Below, piece after piece: positions 31,257 to 40,318 of a stretch of DNA of 64,000 bases (the stretch's first letter is position 1; every line of letters begins with the position of its first letter). Origin of the DNA: Curtobacterium flaccumfaciens pv. betae. GTDB taxonomy: Bacteria; Actinomycetota; Actinomycetes; Actinomycetales; Microbacteriaceae. The DNA lies in contig NZ_JAPJDC010000001.1 in assembly GCF_026241855.1 (NCBI RefSeq), positions 496,001 through 560,000 on the forward strand. Reading direction: 5' to 3'. The notes beneath the pieces were generated by a model. That model did no database searches. It had not been told where the DNA came from and saw nothing but the letters and a program-made list of their open reading frames with translations. The position numbers and the translations under genes were made by a program.

Positions 31257-32054
31257 CTAGAGCTCGACCTCGAAGGGCTCGGTGCGCACGAGCTCGTGCA
31301 CGCCGGAGATGACCTCGCTCGGGCGGAACGGGTACCGGTCGATCTCCGCCTGGTCGCTGATGCCCGTCATCACGAGCACGGTGTGCAGCCCCGCCTCGAT
31401 GCCGGCTTGCACGTCGGTGTCCATGCGGTCGCCGATCATGCCGGTGTTCTCGGAGTGCGCCCCGATCCGGTTCATCGCGGAGCGGAACATCATCGGGTTC
31501 GGCTTGCCCACCACGTAGGGCTGCTTGCCGGTGGCCTTCTCGATCATCGCGGCGATGGCGCCGGTCGCCGGCAGGACCCCCTCGGCGCTCGGGCCGGTGG
31601 CGTCGGGGTTCGTCACGATGAAGCGGGCGCCGGCGCGGATGAGCCGGACGGCCTTGGTGATCGCCTCGAACGAGTAGTTGCGGGTCTCGCCGACGACGAC
31701 GTAGTCGGGAGCGGTCTCGGTCATGATGAACCCGGCTTCGTGCAGAGCGGTCGTCATGCCGGCCTCGCCGATGACGAACGCCGAGCCGCCGGGCATCTGT
31801 GACTTGCAGAAGTCCGCGGTCGCCAGCGCACTCGTCCAGATCCGCTCCTCGGGCACGTGCAGGCCCGAGCCGCGGAGCCGGGCGCTGAGGTCGCGCGGCG
31901 TGAAGATCGAGTTGTTCGTCAGCACGAGGAACTCGGTGCCGTCGTCGAGCCACTGCTGGATGAGCTCCGGGGCGCCGGGGAGCGCCTGGTTCTCGTGGAC
32001 GAGCACGCCGTCCATGTCGGTCAGCCAGCACTCGACGTCGTCTCGGGTCGCCAT
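31257..32054 (-). CDS. HAD-IIA family hydrolase (NagD-like phosphatase)
   Basis: A 265-aa HAD phosphatase with a C2-type cap. WLTDMDGVLVHENQ (DxDGV nucleophile motif), FLVLTNNSIFTPRDL (motif II), VVGKPNPMMFRSAMN (motif III Lys) and GMIGDRMDTDVQAGIEAG (motif IV) define the NagD/4-nitrophenylphosphatase group, which acts on nucleotide monophosphates, sugar phosphates or glycerol phosphate. ATG at 32054 follows TAAGGT by 7 nt, a leaderless-type arrangement. No operon link with efeO is likely because a T-tract hairpin separates them. Confidence 0.9.
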   Translation of the reverse strand: MATRDDVECWLTDMDGVLVHENQALPGAPELIQQWLDDGTEFLVLTNNSIFTPRDLSARLRGSGLHVPEERIWTSALATADFCKSQMPGGSAFVIGEAGMTTALHEAGFIMTETAPDYVVVGETRNYSFEAITKAVRLIRAGARFIVTNPDATGPSAEGVLPATGAIAAMIEKATGKQPYVVGKPNPMMFRSAMNRIGAHSENTGMIGDRMDTDVQAGIEAGLHTVLVMTGISDQAEIDRYPFRPSEVISGVHELVRTEPFEVEL

Positions 32055-32233
32055 GGGCCTCACCTTACTGCGCGGGGGTTCGCGCCCACCGTCCCGGGCT
32101 CGGTAATCACCATCAACGATATTCAGAACATGAATAATCGATGTGGAATGCAATGTGTGCGTACGCTGCCTGTTGGGGCGGTCCTCGTCCCCACGATCTG
32201 CGGGACATCAGCCTCGCGAGAACAAGGAGACCC

Positions 32234-35200
32234 ATGCGATCTCGAAGTAGAGCGCGCATCGCCGTGTCGACGCTGGCTACCGCTGGCGTCGTCCTCGGTC
32301 TTGCCCTGCCGACCGCCCCGGTGGCGGCGAGCGAGCCGGAAGGGCCCGACGGCACCGCATCCGCCGCGCCGCAGAGCACGGTCGCCGTCGCGATCGACGT
32401 CACGAAGGACGGCAACGGCCCCTTCACCCCGACGGACGGCGCTGGTGGTGACGCGAGCGAGGAGAACGGCATCGTCCGCACGATGGACGCGGTCACGTAC
32501 CGCGTCTCCCTCAACTCGAACGACGGCACCAGCACGAACGAACGCTTCAGCGTGACCGCCCCCGCCGGCACGTCGTGGGCAGGGGTCCCGACCATCTGCG
32601 CCGGCCCCGGCTCTGCGGTCTCGGGGGCCGTGCTGACCTGCAACATCGGCACGCTCGGAGAAGGCCGGACGGTCTCCGTGCCGATCGTCCTCGGCGTCTC
32701 GGGCGACTTGCAGAACGGCGACACGCTCGCCGTCCCGGTGACCGCGACCGCGGACGAGGCCGAGAACGGGACCGTCACCGCGGTCGCCGACGCCGTCACG
32801 GTGTCCGCAGCCGCGCGCTACAACCTGAGCAAGAACGTCCACGCGTCATCGCTCCGGACCGACGTCACCGGTCCGGACGGAACGACGAAGGGGCTGCAGC
32901 TGATCTACCCGATCGCCGTGGACTGGCAGCCGCTCGTGCCCGGACAGGGGCTCCTCGGGTTCGAGAAGAGCGCCGGCCCGATGACGTTCTCGGACGACCT
33001 CTCCCAGATCCTCGGCGCCGTGCCCTCCGATGCGGTCCTGTGGAACGGCGGCAACCCCGTCTGCGGCCCGAACGAGCCGGGTGACTGGCGGATGGGCGGC
33101 CTGCCCGGCGGCAGCGGCGGCGGCGAGCAAGCGGTCACGGACTCCGGCGCGTTCTCCTGCGAGCAGTCGGCCCCCGGCCGGGCGGTCGACGTCACGATCA
33201 CCGGGACGGTCACGGACCCCGAGCACGTCCCCTCGAGGAGCCTCACGAACGGGCCGATCGCCGGCGGCGCCAAGCCCTACTTCGTGAGCGGCTACATCAG
33301 CCTCTGGATGCGCAACCCTCCGACCGGGACCTCGGTCGAGTCGGTCAACACCTTCACGCCGCTGCAGACCACGTCCGTCAGCGGAGCGCCGAACTTCCCC
33401 GGCGGCACGGAACCGACGGGTGACAACTCCGCCGAGCGCAACGTCCTCGAGTACGCAGACGGCTCCGCGCAGAAGCGGCTCCTCCGGGTCATCGGCGACG
33501 GGCGGGCCGTCGAGCGGGGCTCTGCTCGCGACGGCGACCCGTGGGCCACCCCGGGCACACTGCTCCGGAGCGACGTCAGCGCCTCCAACAGGGGGCTGGC
33601 GTCGTTCGAGAACGCGATCCTCTGCGACACCTTCGACCGCGACACGCAGCACGTCACCCGCGTCGGCGGCGGCGGGGTCGCGGCGTTCACCAGCGGCATG
33701 ACCAGCGCGAAGGTGCAGTACGCCGCGTACGACATGACCGCTCCCTCCGCGGGCCAGAAGGCGACCTGCGACGACGAGGACGGCCCTTGGTACGACCAGC
33801 CGGAAGACGTCCCCGGCGGCATCGACGCCGTCGGAGCGGTTCGCGCGACCGGCGACGTCCCCGGTGGCAGTGACGGCACGCTCTACAGCTACGTCACCAC
33901 CGAGGACGCCGCGGACGGCACGCGGGCCTACGACTTCGGTCACGCGTGGTTCGGTGACCGCTCAGAGCGCTGGGCGCACGACGTCTGGTCCGACGCGGAC
34001 CTCGGTGCCGGTCCCCTGTCCGACAGCGTCATCCTCACCGAGAACCTCGCCCGGATCCAGAAGAAGATCGTCGACCCGGGCCACGACGCGGCCGACACCC
34101 CCGACGAGACCACCTTCACCGTCGCCGGCGACACCGTCGACTACGCCCTGTACCCGTCGCTCACGAACGGCAACACCACGGGGAAGGAGACCTCCGTGAC
34201 GGTGCGGGACGTGCTGCCGAACCACGTGACCTACGTCGCCGGCAGTGCCTCCGAGGTACCGGAGATCGACACCACGAAGGACGACGACGGCAACGACGTC
34301 CAGCGTCTCACCTGGACGACCGCGGTCCGGCCGAACGAGGCGATCGACCCGATCACGTACACCGCCGCGGTCTCGAAGCTCGCCCCGGCGGGGGCGATCA
34401 CCAACGTGACGGACATCGCTTCACCGACGGACAAGTCGCCGCAGGCCTTCCGCAACGCCCAGCGCGCCGTCCAGGTCGTCGCCACCGGCGGGGTCGGCGT
34501 CGAGAAGACCGCCGTCGAGCCAGTCGTCGTGTCGGGGGACCACCTGGAGTGGGACCTCGGGTACACGAACATCGACGCCACCCCGATCGACGGGCTGGAC
34601 GTCATCGACGTCCTTCCGTACCGGGGGGACACCCGCAACTCCACCTTCCACGGCACGGTCGGACTCGCCGAGCCGATCGCGGTCGCCACCGCAGCCGGTG
34701 AGCGCGTCCGCTACACGAGCCGCGACCCGCGCGACGTCGTGCTTGACGCCGCTGACCCGTCGAACCAGGGCGGCGGCACCACCACCTGGTGCTCGGCGTC
34801 GGCGTTCGGCACCGAGGGGTGCCCCGCCGGGCTCGCGGACGTCACGGCCGCGCGCATCCTGCGGACCGCCCCCGTGGGAGTGGGCGAGACCGTCACGCAC
34901 CGGGTCGTGGTCGCGACGGCGGGCCAGCGCGACGGTGACGCATACACGAACCGGTTCGGCCTCCGCGCCTCGAACCTCGCGCTCCCGGTCCAGTCCAACC
35001 CGGCGACGGTCACCGTCGTGGCCGGTTCGATCGGCGACTTCGTGTGGTCCGACGAGGACGGCGACGGTCTGCAGGACGACGACGAAGCCGGCATCGCGGA
35101 CGTCTCGGTCCGCCTCACCGGCTCGGACGACCGCGGCGACGCCGTACGCCGGACCACCACCACGGACGGCGACGGCGAGTACACCTTCGACGACCTGCGC

Positions 35201-35704
35201 CCCGGCTCGTACAGCGTGCACTGGACGGCACCGGACGGTCGGGAGTTCACGAAGGAGCTCGTCGGCGACGACCGCGCGATCGACTCCGACGCCGACGCCT
35301 CCGGCGTGACCGCCCCCGTCGAACTCGCCGCGATCCGTTCCGACGAGGGCCAGCTCGAGCACATCGAACAGGACTGCACCGTCGACGCGGGGCTCCTGCC
35401 CGCAACGGACACACCGACCGGACCGCCGGTGACGCCAGGCGGCCCGGGAGCGCCCGGCACGCCCGGACATCCCGGGAACGCCGGGAACGCCGGGAGCGCC
35501 GGGTCTTCGGGAACACCCGGCGGCCGTGACGACGCGGAGGCGGCGGGTACCGGCGACGGATCCCGCGGCCCGGCACGCGGCGGACTGGCGTTCACCGGAG
35601 CCGACGGACTCGGACTGGCGGCGGTGACAGCGGTGCTGCTCCTGGCCCTGGGTGGCCTCCTCGCGGCGCGCAGACGTCGCACCCGCGGATCGAGCCAGCG
35701 CTGA
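32234..35704 (+). CDS. Large LAFTG-anchored surface protein (DUF11/SdrD-B-like adhesin)
   Basis: A 1156-aa secreted protein. A signal peptide (cut near PVAA-SEPEG) is followed by several isopeptide/DUF11-like beta domains (for example SVTVRDVLPNHVTYVAGS and IDGLDVIDVLPYRGDTRN), one SdrD-B/Cna-B-like repeat with an EF-like acidic loop (IGDFVWSDEDGDGLQDDDEAGI), then a collagen-like Gly-x-Pro stretch at about 1075-1100, and a sorting signal LAFTG (about residue 1118) plus membrane span and RRRRTR tail. This is the plan of a cell-wall-anchored adhesin or stalk. AAGGAG lies 4 nt before the ATG at 32234. A strong hairpin ends the transcript. Its ligand is unknown. Confidence 0.85.
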   Translation: MRSRSRARIAVSTLATAGVVLGLALPTAPVAASEPEGPDGTASAAPQSTVAVAIDVTKDGNGPFTPTDGAGGDASEENGIVRTMDAVTYRVSLNSNDGTSTNERFSVTAPAGTSWAGVPTICAGPGSAVSGAVLTCNIGTLGEGRTVSVPIVLGVSGDLQNGDTLAVPVTATADEAENGTVTAVADAVTVSAAARYNLSKNVHASSLRTDVTGPDGTTKGLQLIYPIAVDWQPLVPGQGLLGFEKSAGPMTFSDDLSQILGAVPSDAVLWNGGNPVCGPNEPGDWRMGGLPGGSGGGEQAVTDSGAFSCEQSAPGRAVDVTITGTVTDPEHVPSRSLTNGPIAGGAKPYFVSGYISLWMRNPPTGTSVESVNTFTPLQTTSVSGAPNFPGGTEPTGDNSAERNVLEYADGSAQKRLLRVIGDGRAVERGSARDGDPWATPGTLLRSDVSASNRGLASFENAILCDTFDRDTQHVTRVGGGGVAAFTSGMTSAKVQYAAYDMTAPSAGQKATCDDEDGPWYDQPEDVPGGIDAVGAVRATGDVPGGSDGTLYSYVTTEDAADGTRAYDFGHAWFGDRSERWAHDVWSDADLGAGPLSDSVILTENLARIQKKIVDPGHDAADTPDETTFTVAGDTVDYALYPSLTNGNTTGKETSVTVRDVLPNHVTYVAGSASEVPEIDTTKDDDGNDVQRLTWTTAVRPNEAIDPITYTAAVSKLAPAGAITNVTDIASPTDKSPQAFRNAQRAVQVVATGGVGVEKTAVEPVVVSGDHLEWDLGYTNIDATPIDGLDVIDVLPYRGDTRNSTFHGTVGLAEPIAVATAAGERVRYTSRDPRDVVLDAADPSNQGGGTTTWCSASAFGTEGCPAGLADVTAARILRTAPVGVGETVTHRVVVATAGQRDGDAYTNRFGLRASNLALPVQSNPATVTVVAGSIGDFVWSDEDGDGLQDDDEAGIADVSVRLTGSDDRGDAVRRTTTTDGDGEYTFDDLRPGSYSVHWTAPDGREFTKELVGDDRAIDSDADASGVTAPVELAAIRSDEGQLEHIEQDCTVDAGLLPATDTPTGPPVTPGGPGAPGTPGHPGNAGNAGSAGSSGTPGGRDDAEAAGTGDGSRGPARGGLAFTGADGLGLAAVTAVLLLALGGLLAARRRRTRGSSQR

Positions 35705-35705
35705 G

Positions 35706-35744
35706 CAGTGGGGCCGCGGCGAGGCAGTCGCCGCGGCCCCACTG
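35706..35744. terminator. Perfect hairpin terminator of the adhesin gene
   Basis: A 17-bp perfect stem CAGTGGGGCCGCGGCGA / TCGCCGCGGCCCCACTG with a 5-nt loop begins 2 bp after the stop codon. Confidence 0.8.
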
Positions 35745-35851
35745 ACGGTCCGCTCAGAAAGGGCCGGGAGGCCCGGAGCGGCTCTTGCGCGCTGCTGCCA
35801 GACCCGAGATGGTCGAGACACCGAACCGCGGTCGGCTTTTGCCCTACGCTT

Positions 35852-35869
35852 TTCGGGACACGTACCGAA
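35852..35869. promoter_or_regulatory. Candidate TetR operator
   Basis: TTCGGGACACGTACCGAA is an 18-bp imperfect palindrome (TTCGG arms with inner AC/GT matches) lying just upstream of the AAGGAGG site of the TetR gene, placed for autorepression. It is predicted only from symmetry and position. Confidence 0.45.
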
Positions 35870-35885
35870 TCAAGGAGGCCCCCTC

Positions 35886-36584
35886 GTGCTCGTCGAACCC
35901 GGAACCCCGTCCACCGCGCCCCGACCCACTCCGGTGTCGGAGACGGAGCTCGAGGTGACGCCGCGACGACGCCGGGGCCGCCCCAACGTGCTGTCCCGCG
36001 AGCAGGTGATCGACGCCGCCACGACCATCGCGAACGAGGACGGCCTCGACCGCCTGTCCTTCCGGGCACTGGGCGTGCGGCTCGGCGTCGCCCCGATGAC
36101 CGTGCACCGGACCATCGGCGGCCTCGACGACCTGCACGCCGAACTCGTCCGCCGCACCGTCGACGAGTTCACCGCGACCTTCGTCTGGCCGGACGAGTGG
36201 CACGCCGTCGTCCGCACCTTCGCCACGACGTTCCGCGACCTGATGCGCACCCACCCGCTCGTGCTCGAGTCGCACAGCCAGCGCGCCCCGCTCGCCTCGA
36301 CCGAGTCCGACGCCGTCGTGGCGAAGGTCGTCGGTGCTCTGCAGGACGCCGGACTGCCGCCGGCCGAGGCGATGTACGCCTTCTTCGTCGTCTACGACTT
36401 CGTGGTCGGGCACGCCGGGGTGCAGGTCGGGCGCGGGGACTCCGAGGCCGGACGCCCCGAGCGGCACCGGCTGGTGGGCGAGATCCTCGGCGAGCACTCC
36501 TACGACGACCGGTTCGCGCTCGGCCTCGACATCCTGATCGCCGGCATCGAGTCGCGCATCGACCACCCGGACCACACCGCCTGA
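35886..36584 (+). CDS. TetR family transcriptional regulator
   Basis: A 232-aa regulator. After a 35-residue basic lead (RRRRGRPNVLSREQ) the TetR helix-turn-helix is clear: VIDAATTIANEDGLDRLSFRALGVRLGVAPMTVHRTIGGLDDL. The C-terminal ligand domain contains TFRDLMRTHPLVLES and EAMYAFFVVYDFVVGHAGVQ, like the TetR_C_34/TetR-like group. The GTG start at 35886 is placed by AAGGAGG 7 nt upstream. A palindrome upstream suggests autoregulation. Its target genes are not obvious, as the next gene (TrmH-like) has its own promoter. Confidence 0.88.
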   Translation: MLVEPGTPSTAPRPTPVSETELEVTPRRRRGRPNVLSREQVIDAATTIANEDGLDRLSFRALGVRLGVAPMTVHRTIGGLDDLHAELVRRTVDEFTATFVWPDEWHAVVRTFATTFRDLMRTHPLVLESHSQRAPLASTESDAVVAKVVGALQDAGLPPAEAMYAFFVVYDFVVGHAGVQVGRGDSEAGRPERHRLVGEILGEHSYDDRFALGLDILIAGIESRIDHPDHTA

Positions 36585-36593
36585 CCTCGGCCG

Positions 36594-36605
36594 TACGCTG
36601 GTCGG
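36594..36605 (+). promoter_or_regulatory. -10 box of the TrmH/SpoU gene
   Basis: TACGCT at 36594-36599 and 6 nt then GTG at 36606, the standard leaderless layout of this window. Confidence 0.4.
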
Positions 36606-37253
36606 GTGACCACAGCGCCCGAACCGTCGCACGAGCTGACGACCAACGGGGTGGGGCCGCACCCGGAACCCTGGCCCGACGACCCGCGGCTCGACCCGGA
36701 GCTGCTGGCCGCGGGGGACTCCCGGAACGTGCTCGACCGCTACCGGTACTGGTCGATGGACGCGATCGTCGCCGAGCTCGACACCCGCCGGCACGCGTTC
36801 GACGTGGCGATCGAGAACTGGCAGCACGACCTGAACATCGGATCGATCGTGCGGAGCGCCAACGCGTTCCTCGCCGGCACCGTGCACATCATCGGGCGAC
36901 GCCGGTGGAACAAGCGCGGAGCGATGGTCACCGACCGGTACCAGCACGTCCGGTACCACCCCGACGTCGAGGCGTTCCTCGCCGCGATGGCCGAGGAGCA
37001 GCGTCCCGTCGTCGCCATCGACAACACCCCCGGTGCCGAGCGCATCGAGACCGCGACGATCCCGGAGCGCTGCGTGTTCCTGTTCGGGCAGGAGGGCCCC
37101 GGGCTGACCGAGCAGGCGGTCGCCGGTGCCGACGCACACCTGGAGATCACGCAGTTCGGGTCGACGCGGAGCATCAACGCGTCGGCCGCCGCGGCGATCG
37201 TCATGCACAGCTGGGTCGTCCAGCACGCGGAGTTGCCCGGCGCGGCTTCGTGA
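36606..37253 (+). CDS. TrmH/SpoU family RNA 2'-O-methyltransferase
   Basis: A 215-aa SPOUT methyltransferase. Motif 1 NWQHDLNIGSIVRSANAF, motif 2 FLFGQEGPGLTEQA and motif 3 FGSTRSINASAAAAIVMH (Asn/Ser of the knot and SAM site) are all present. It transfers methyl from SAM to a ribose in rRNA or tRNA, and which site is not predictable. There is no extra N-terminal substrate-binding domain beyond about 55 residues. The GTG start is supported by the -10 box. Its stop codon TGA is part of a family-2 palindrome, so the last residues (Ala-Ala-Ser) are encoded by the repeat arm. Confidence 0.9.
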   Translation: MTTAPEPSHELTTNGVGPHPEPWPDDPRLDPELLAAGDSRNVLDRYRYWSMDAIVAELDTRRHAFDVAIENWQHDLNIGSIVRSANAFLAGTVHIIGRRRWNKRGAMVTDRYQHVRYHPDVEAFLAAMAEEQRPVVAIDNTPGAERIETATIPERCVFLFGQEGPGLTEQAVAGADAHLEITQFGSTRSINASAAAAIVMHSWVVQHAELPGAAS

Positions 37254-37305
37254 GCAGAAATGGTCGGGCACGGGCCCTGAACCCGACCATTTCTGCTCAC
37301 GAAGC
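37245..37305. repeat. Family-2 palindrome, copy 2 (contains the spoU stop codon)
   Basis: Arms begin GCTTCGTGAGCAGAAATGGT and continue CGGG, 24 bp with perfect match, around a 13-nt loop. The TGA of the left arm is the methyltransferase stop codon at 37251. It separates the convergent methyltransferase and LacI genes. Confidence 0.85.
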
Positions 37306-37356
37306 GGGCGGGGCGGAGGCAGGTCGGGCCTCCAGGCCGGGGCCCGCGCTGCCCCG

Positions 37357-38346
37357 TCAGCGCGCGGCGGTGGTGCGGCGCGCGACCAGACGGGGTTCGA
37401 CGAGGAGTTCCGTGGCGGCGATCCGTGGATCGGCGATCCGGGCCAGCAGGCGCTCGCCGGCGCCGCGGCCGATCTCGACGCTGCGGTCGTCGATGCTCGT
37501 CAGGCCGACGTAGCGCATCGCGGCCACCGGGGTGTCGTCGTAGCCGATGACCGAGACGTCCTCGGGGACGCGCAACCCGCGTTCGGCGAGCTCCGACAGG
37601 GCGCCGAGGGCCATCACGTCGTTCGCGGCGAAGACCGCGGTGACGTCCGGGTGCTCGTCGAGGAGCATGCCGAGGGCGCGGGAACCGGCCTCTTCGGTGG
37701 GTTCTCCCGGCAGCAAGGTCGTGACGACGGACGCGCGTGCCGCCGCGGCCTGCGCGAACCCGGCCTGGCGTTCGGCCGAGGCCGCCGAGCTCGCACCGAC
37801 GAACCCGAGGCGGGTGTGGCCGAGGTCGAGCAGGTGCTGCGCCGCGATGCCGCCACCGGCGTGGTCGTCGTTCGCCACGGTGTCGGCACGGGGGATCGCG
37901 ACCCGGCCGCCGGCGATCACGAGCGGCATCGAGGCCGGGATCGCGAGGTCCGTGGTGGGCTCGCCAGCGATCACGATGCCCTCGACGCGCATCGAGAGGA
38001 AGCCCTCCACCGGAGAGGCATCGAGCCCCGTGTTGAGGAACCGGTCGGCGACCACGAGCCGGTGTCCCTGGTCCTGCAGGCTCTCGCGCAGGCCGGTGAG
38101 CAGGTCCACGAACCACTGGTTGCGGAAGTCGTCGAGGACCACGCCGATCGTGCGGCTGCGCGTGCCGGCGAGGGAGACGGCCGCGGTGGAGGGACGGTAG
38201 TCGAGTTCCTGGATGGCCTTGAGCACGGCGGCCCGGCGCTGGTCGCTGACCCGGGGGGAGCGCTGCAGCACGAGGGAGACGAGGGACTTCGAGACCCCGG
38301 CGCGTGCGGCGACGTCGTAGATGGTCGCGGGCTTGCCGTCTCCCAT
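37357..38346 (-). CDS. LacI family transcriptional regulator
   Basis: A 329-aa repressor with the LacI helix-turn-helix (TIYDVAARAGVSKSLVSLVL) and hinge (DYRPSTAAVSLAG), and a periplasmic-binding-protein effector domain with VVLDDFRNQWFVDLL, IVIAGEPTT, AVFAANDVMALGAL and VSVIGYDDTPVAA. Such proteins normally respond to a sugar and control adjacent transport or glycosidase genes, but none adjoin this gene. The ATG at 38346 (MGDGKPATIYDVA) has GGAGG 12 nt upstream. Effector unknown. Confidence 0.9.
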   Translation of the reverse strand: MGDGKPATIYDVAARAGVSKSLVSLVLQRSPRVSDQRRAAVLKAIQELDYRPSTAAVSLAGTRSRTIGVVLDDFRNQWFVDLLTGLRESLQDQGHRLVVADRFLNTGLDASPVEGFLSMRVEGIVIAGEPTTDLAIPASMPLVIAGGRVAIPRADTVANDDHAGGGIAAQHLLDLGHTRLGFVGASSAASAERQAGFAQAAAARASVVTTLLPGEPTEEAGSRALGMLLDEHPDVTAVFAANDVMALGALSELAERGLRVPEDVSVIGYDDTPVAAMRYVGLTSIDDRSVEIGRGAGERLLARIADPRIAATELLVEPRLVARRTTAAR

Positions 38347-38449
38347 GATGCGCTTCGACCTCCGTTGGCTCGTGCGTCGATCGTAGCGGTTGACGTGACA
38401 TGGGCCGGGCGGGGTCGTGTCGGGGTCGTGTCGTGGTGGCGGTTTCGCT

Positions 38450-38504
38450 TCGTGAGCAGAAATGGTCGGGTGCGGGGCGGCGACCCGACCATTTCTGCTC
38501 ACGA
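38450..38504. repeat. Family-2 palindrome, copy 3
   Basis: Arms of 21 bp beginning TCGTGAGCAGAAATGGTCGG match exactly, with a 13-nt loop. It lies in the 261-bp gap between the divergent LacI and DUF559 genes. The rest of the gap is GC-rich (repeated GGGTCGTGTC near 38412-38432) with no gene. Confidence 0.8.
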
Positions 38505-38607
38505 TCTGCGCGTGGCTGGTCCTCCACACGGGAGGCCCGGGGTGCGTTGTGCACAGAAGTCGCGTTCGGCGCGCGGGCAGTGGGCGCGGGGCGCGAACGT
38601 GGTGGTC

Positions 38608-39504
38608 ATGCGAGCACGACCACTTCCGACACCGCTGCGCGGGCGCACGTTCGACGTCGGTGCCGCCGACCGCCTGGGCCTCTCCCGACAACGACTCCGA
38701 CGGCGTGACCTGATCCGGCCGACCCGGTCCATCCGATGGGCACGTGACCGTCCGCCCGACCCGGTCCACCGGATCCGGGCGTTCCGGCCGGTCCTGGTTC
38801 CCGGGCAGTTCATCAGTCACGTCTCGGCAGCGGTCCTCTGGCAGCTGCCGGTCCCGTTCGCCGACGACGGACCGGTGCACGTCACGAGTCCCGTGCCGAT
38901 CGCACAACCGCGCCGCCGCGGGGTCATCGGGCACCGCATCACACCGGACCGTGCCCGGGTGACGGAGCGGTGGGGGATGCCGACGAGCACGCCCGCGGCG
39001 CTGTGGGTGGACTGCGGTGCCGTGCTCTCGGTCGACCAGCTCGTCGTACTCGGGGACGCCATCGTCACGGAACGACGGTGCGGGACGACGATCGACGACC
39101 TCGCTGCCGCCGTCGCCCTGGCGGGCGCGCGATCGGGTGTCCGACGACTGCGCGTGGCGCTCGGGCTCGTGCGGGTGGGTGCCGGGTCGCCGCAGGAGAC
39201 CAGAGCACGGCTGGCGATCGTCCGCGCGGGGCTGCCCGAGCCCGACCTGCAGGTCGACGTGCTCGACGAAGACGGTCGGTTCGTCGGCCGTGTCGACCTG
39301 GCCTACCCGGAGCAGCGCATCGTCATCGAGTACGAGGGTGACCACCACCGGACCGATGCCGAGCAGTGGGGCCGCGACCTCCGCCGCCACCGCGAGATGG
39401 AACGAGTCGGCTGGGCGGTCGTCCGGTGGACGAAGTCCGACCTCGACACCCCGGGGTTCGGCGCGGTCGCACACCTGAGGTCGCTGCTCGCGCGCCGGGG
39501 GTAG
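38608..39504 (+). CDS. DUF559 / restriction-endonuclease-fold protein
   Basis: A 298-aa protein. The C-terminal 90 residues carry a PD-(D/E)xK nuclease core, FVGRVDLAYPEQRIVIEYEG with Asp, Glu and a following Lys-bearing strand (GWAVVRWTKSDL), as in Vsr-like DUF559 proteins. The N-terminal part has a winged-helix-like segment (AADRLGLSRQRLRRRDLIR) and VLWQLPVPF as in the AbiEi-type N-terminal domain found on many actinobacterial proteins. Its role is not known. It is not paired with a methyltransferase or a toxin here. The ATG at 38608 is chosen by the frame, and no strong ribosome site is seen. Confidence 0.6.
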   Translation: MRARPLPTPLRGRTFDVGAADRLGLSRQRLRRRDLIRPTRSIRWARDRPPDPVHRIRAFRPVLVPGQFISHVSAAVLWQLPVPFADDGPVHVTSPVPIAQPRRRGVIGHRITPDRARVTERWGMPTSTPAALWVDCGAVLSVDQLVVLGDAIVTERRCGTTIDDLAAAVALAGARSGVRRLRVALGLVRVGAGSPQETRARLAIVRAGLPEPDLQVDVLDEDGRFVGRVDLAYPEQRIVIEYEGDHHRTDAEQWGRDLRRHREMERVGWAVVRWTKSDLDTPGFGAVAHLRSLLARRG

Positions 39505-39514
39505 CGTCCGCGGC
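39502..39514 (+). promoter_or_regulatory. -10 box of the epimerase gene
   Basis: TAGCGT at 39502-39507 and 7 nt then ATG 39515. The box overlaps the stop of the DUF559 gene. Confidence 0.4.
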
Positions 39515-40318
39515 ATGGCGACGCTGCTCATCACCGGAGCCGCGGGTCGGATCGGGAGCGCCCTGCGTCCTCGACTGCGGTCCGCGGGACACGACCTCGT
39601 GCTGCTCGACGAACAGCGGCCCCACGATCCGATCGTCGCCGGGGAACGGTTCGTGCCCGGTTCGGTGAACGACCCGGCAGCGCTGGACGATGCGCTCGCC
39701 GGGGTCGACACCGTGGTGCACCTGGCGGGCATCCCGACCGAGGCCGCCTGGGACGACCTGATCGCGGCGAACCTGACCGGCACGAAGAACGTGCTCGAAC
39801 GGGCGGCCGCCGCCGGGGTGCTCCGGGTGGTGCAGGCGAGCTCGATCCACGCGGTGGGGCTGGTGCCCGAACCCCTCGACCAGCCGGGGAGCGTGCCCGG
39901 CGACCGGCTGCCCCGTCCGGACACGTACTACGGCGTGACGAAGGCGGCGATGGAACTGCTCGGCAGCCTGTTCGCCGACCGGTGCGAGATGTCGATCGTG
40001 TCCGCGCGGATCGGTGCGTTCGGGGCGCTGCCGCCGACGACCCGGGGGCTGCTCATGTGGACCTCGCCAGACGACCTGACGCGATTGGTGCTCGCGACCG
40101 TGGCGCTCCGCAACCCCGGGCACCACGTGGTCTGGGCCCTGTCGCGGAACACCGGGTCGCCGGCTGACCTGTCCGCCGGGGAGCGCATCGGGTTCCACCC
40201 CCTCGACGACGCGTCCGCCGTGCTCGACGCTGACGCCCGCGCTGCCCTGCCGACGGACGACCTGAGCACCCTCGGCGGTGGGATGGTGCACCAGCCGCTC
40301 GGCGAACGCACTTCGTGA
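39515..40318 (+). CDS. NAD-dependent epimerase/dehydratase (extended SDR, uronate dehydrogenase-like)
   Basis: A 267-aa Rossmann protein with the nucleotide site TGAAGRIG (GxxGxxG), a catalytic Ser (VQASSIHAVG), and YYGVTK (YxxxK). The short length and the order resemble uronate dehydrogenase or related extended SDRs that act on sugar acids, but the substrate is unproven. The -10 box 7 nt upstream defines the start. The stop codon (40316-40318) is in the left arm of a family-2 palindrome, as for the methyltransferase at 37251. Confidence 0.85.
   Translation: MATLLITGAAGRIGSALRPRLRSAGHDLVLLDEQRPHDPIVAGERFVPGSVNDPAALDDALAGVDTVVHLAGIPTEAAWDDLIAANLTGTKNVLERAAAAGVLRVVQASSIHAVGLVPEPLDQPGSVPGDRLPRPDTYYGVTKAAMELLGSLFADRCEMSIVSARIGAFGALPPTTRGLLMWTSPDDLTRLVLATVALRNPGHHVVWALSRNTGSPADLSAGERIGFHPLDDASAVLDADARAALPTDDLSTLGGGMVHQPLGERTS

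Noticed and set aside
35886..36584. A longer TetR gene starting upstream at 35652
   Set aside because: That frame runs back through the adhesin gene end and its terminator. GTG 35886 has an AAGGAGG site at good distance.
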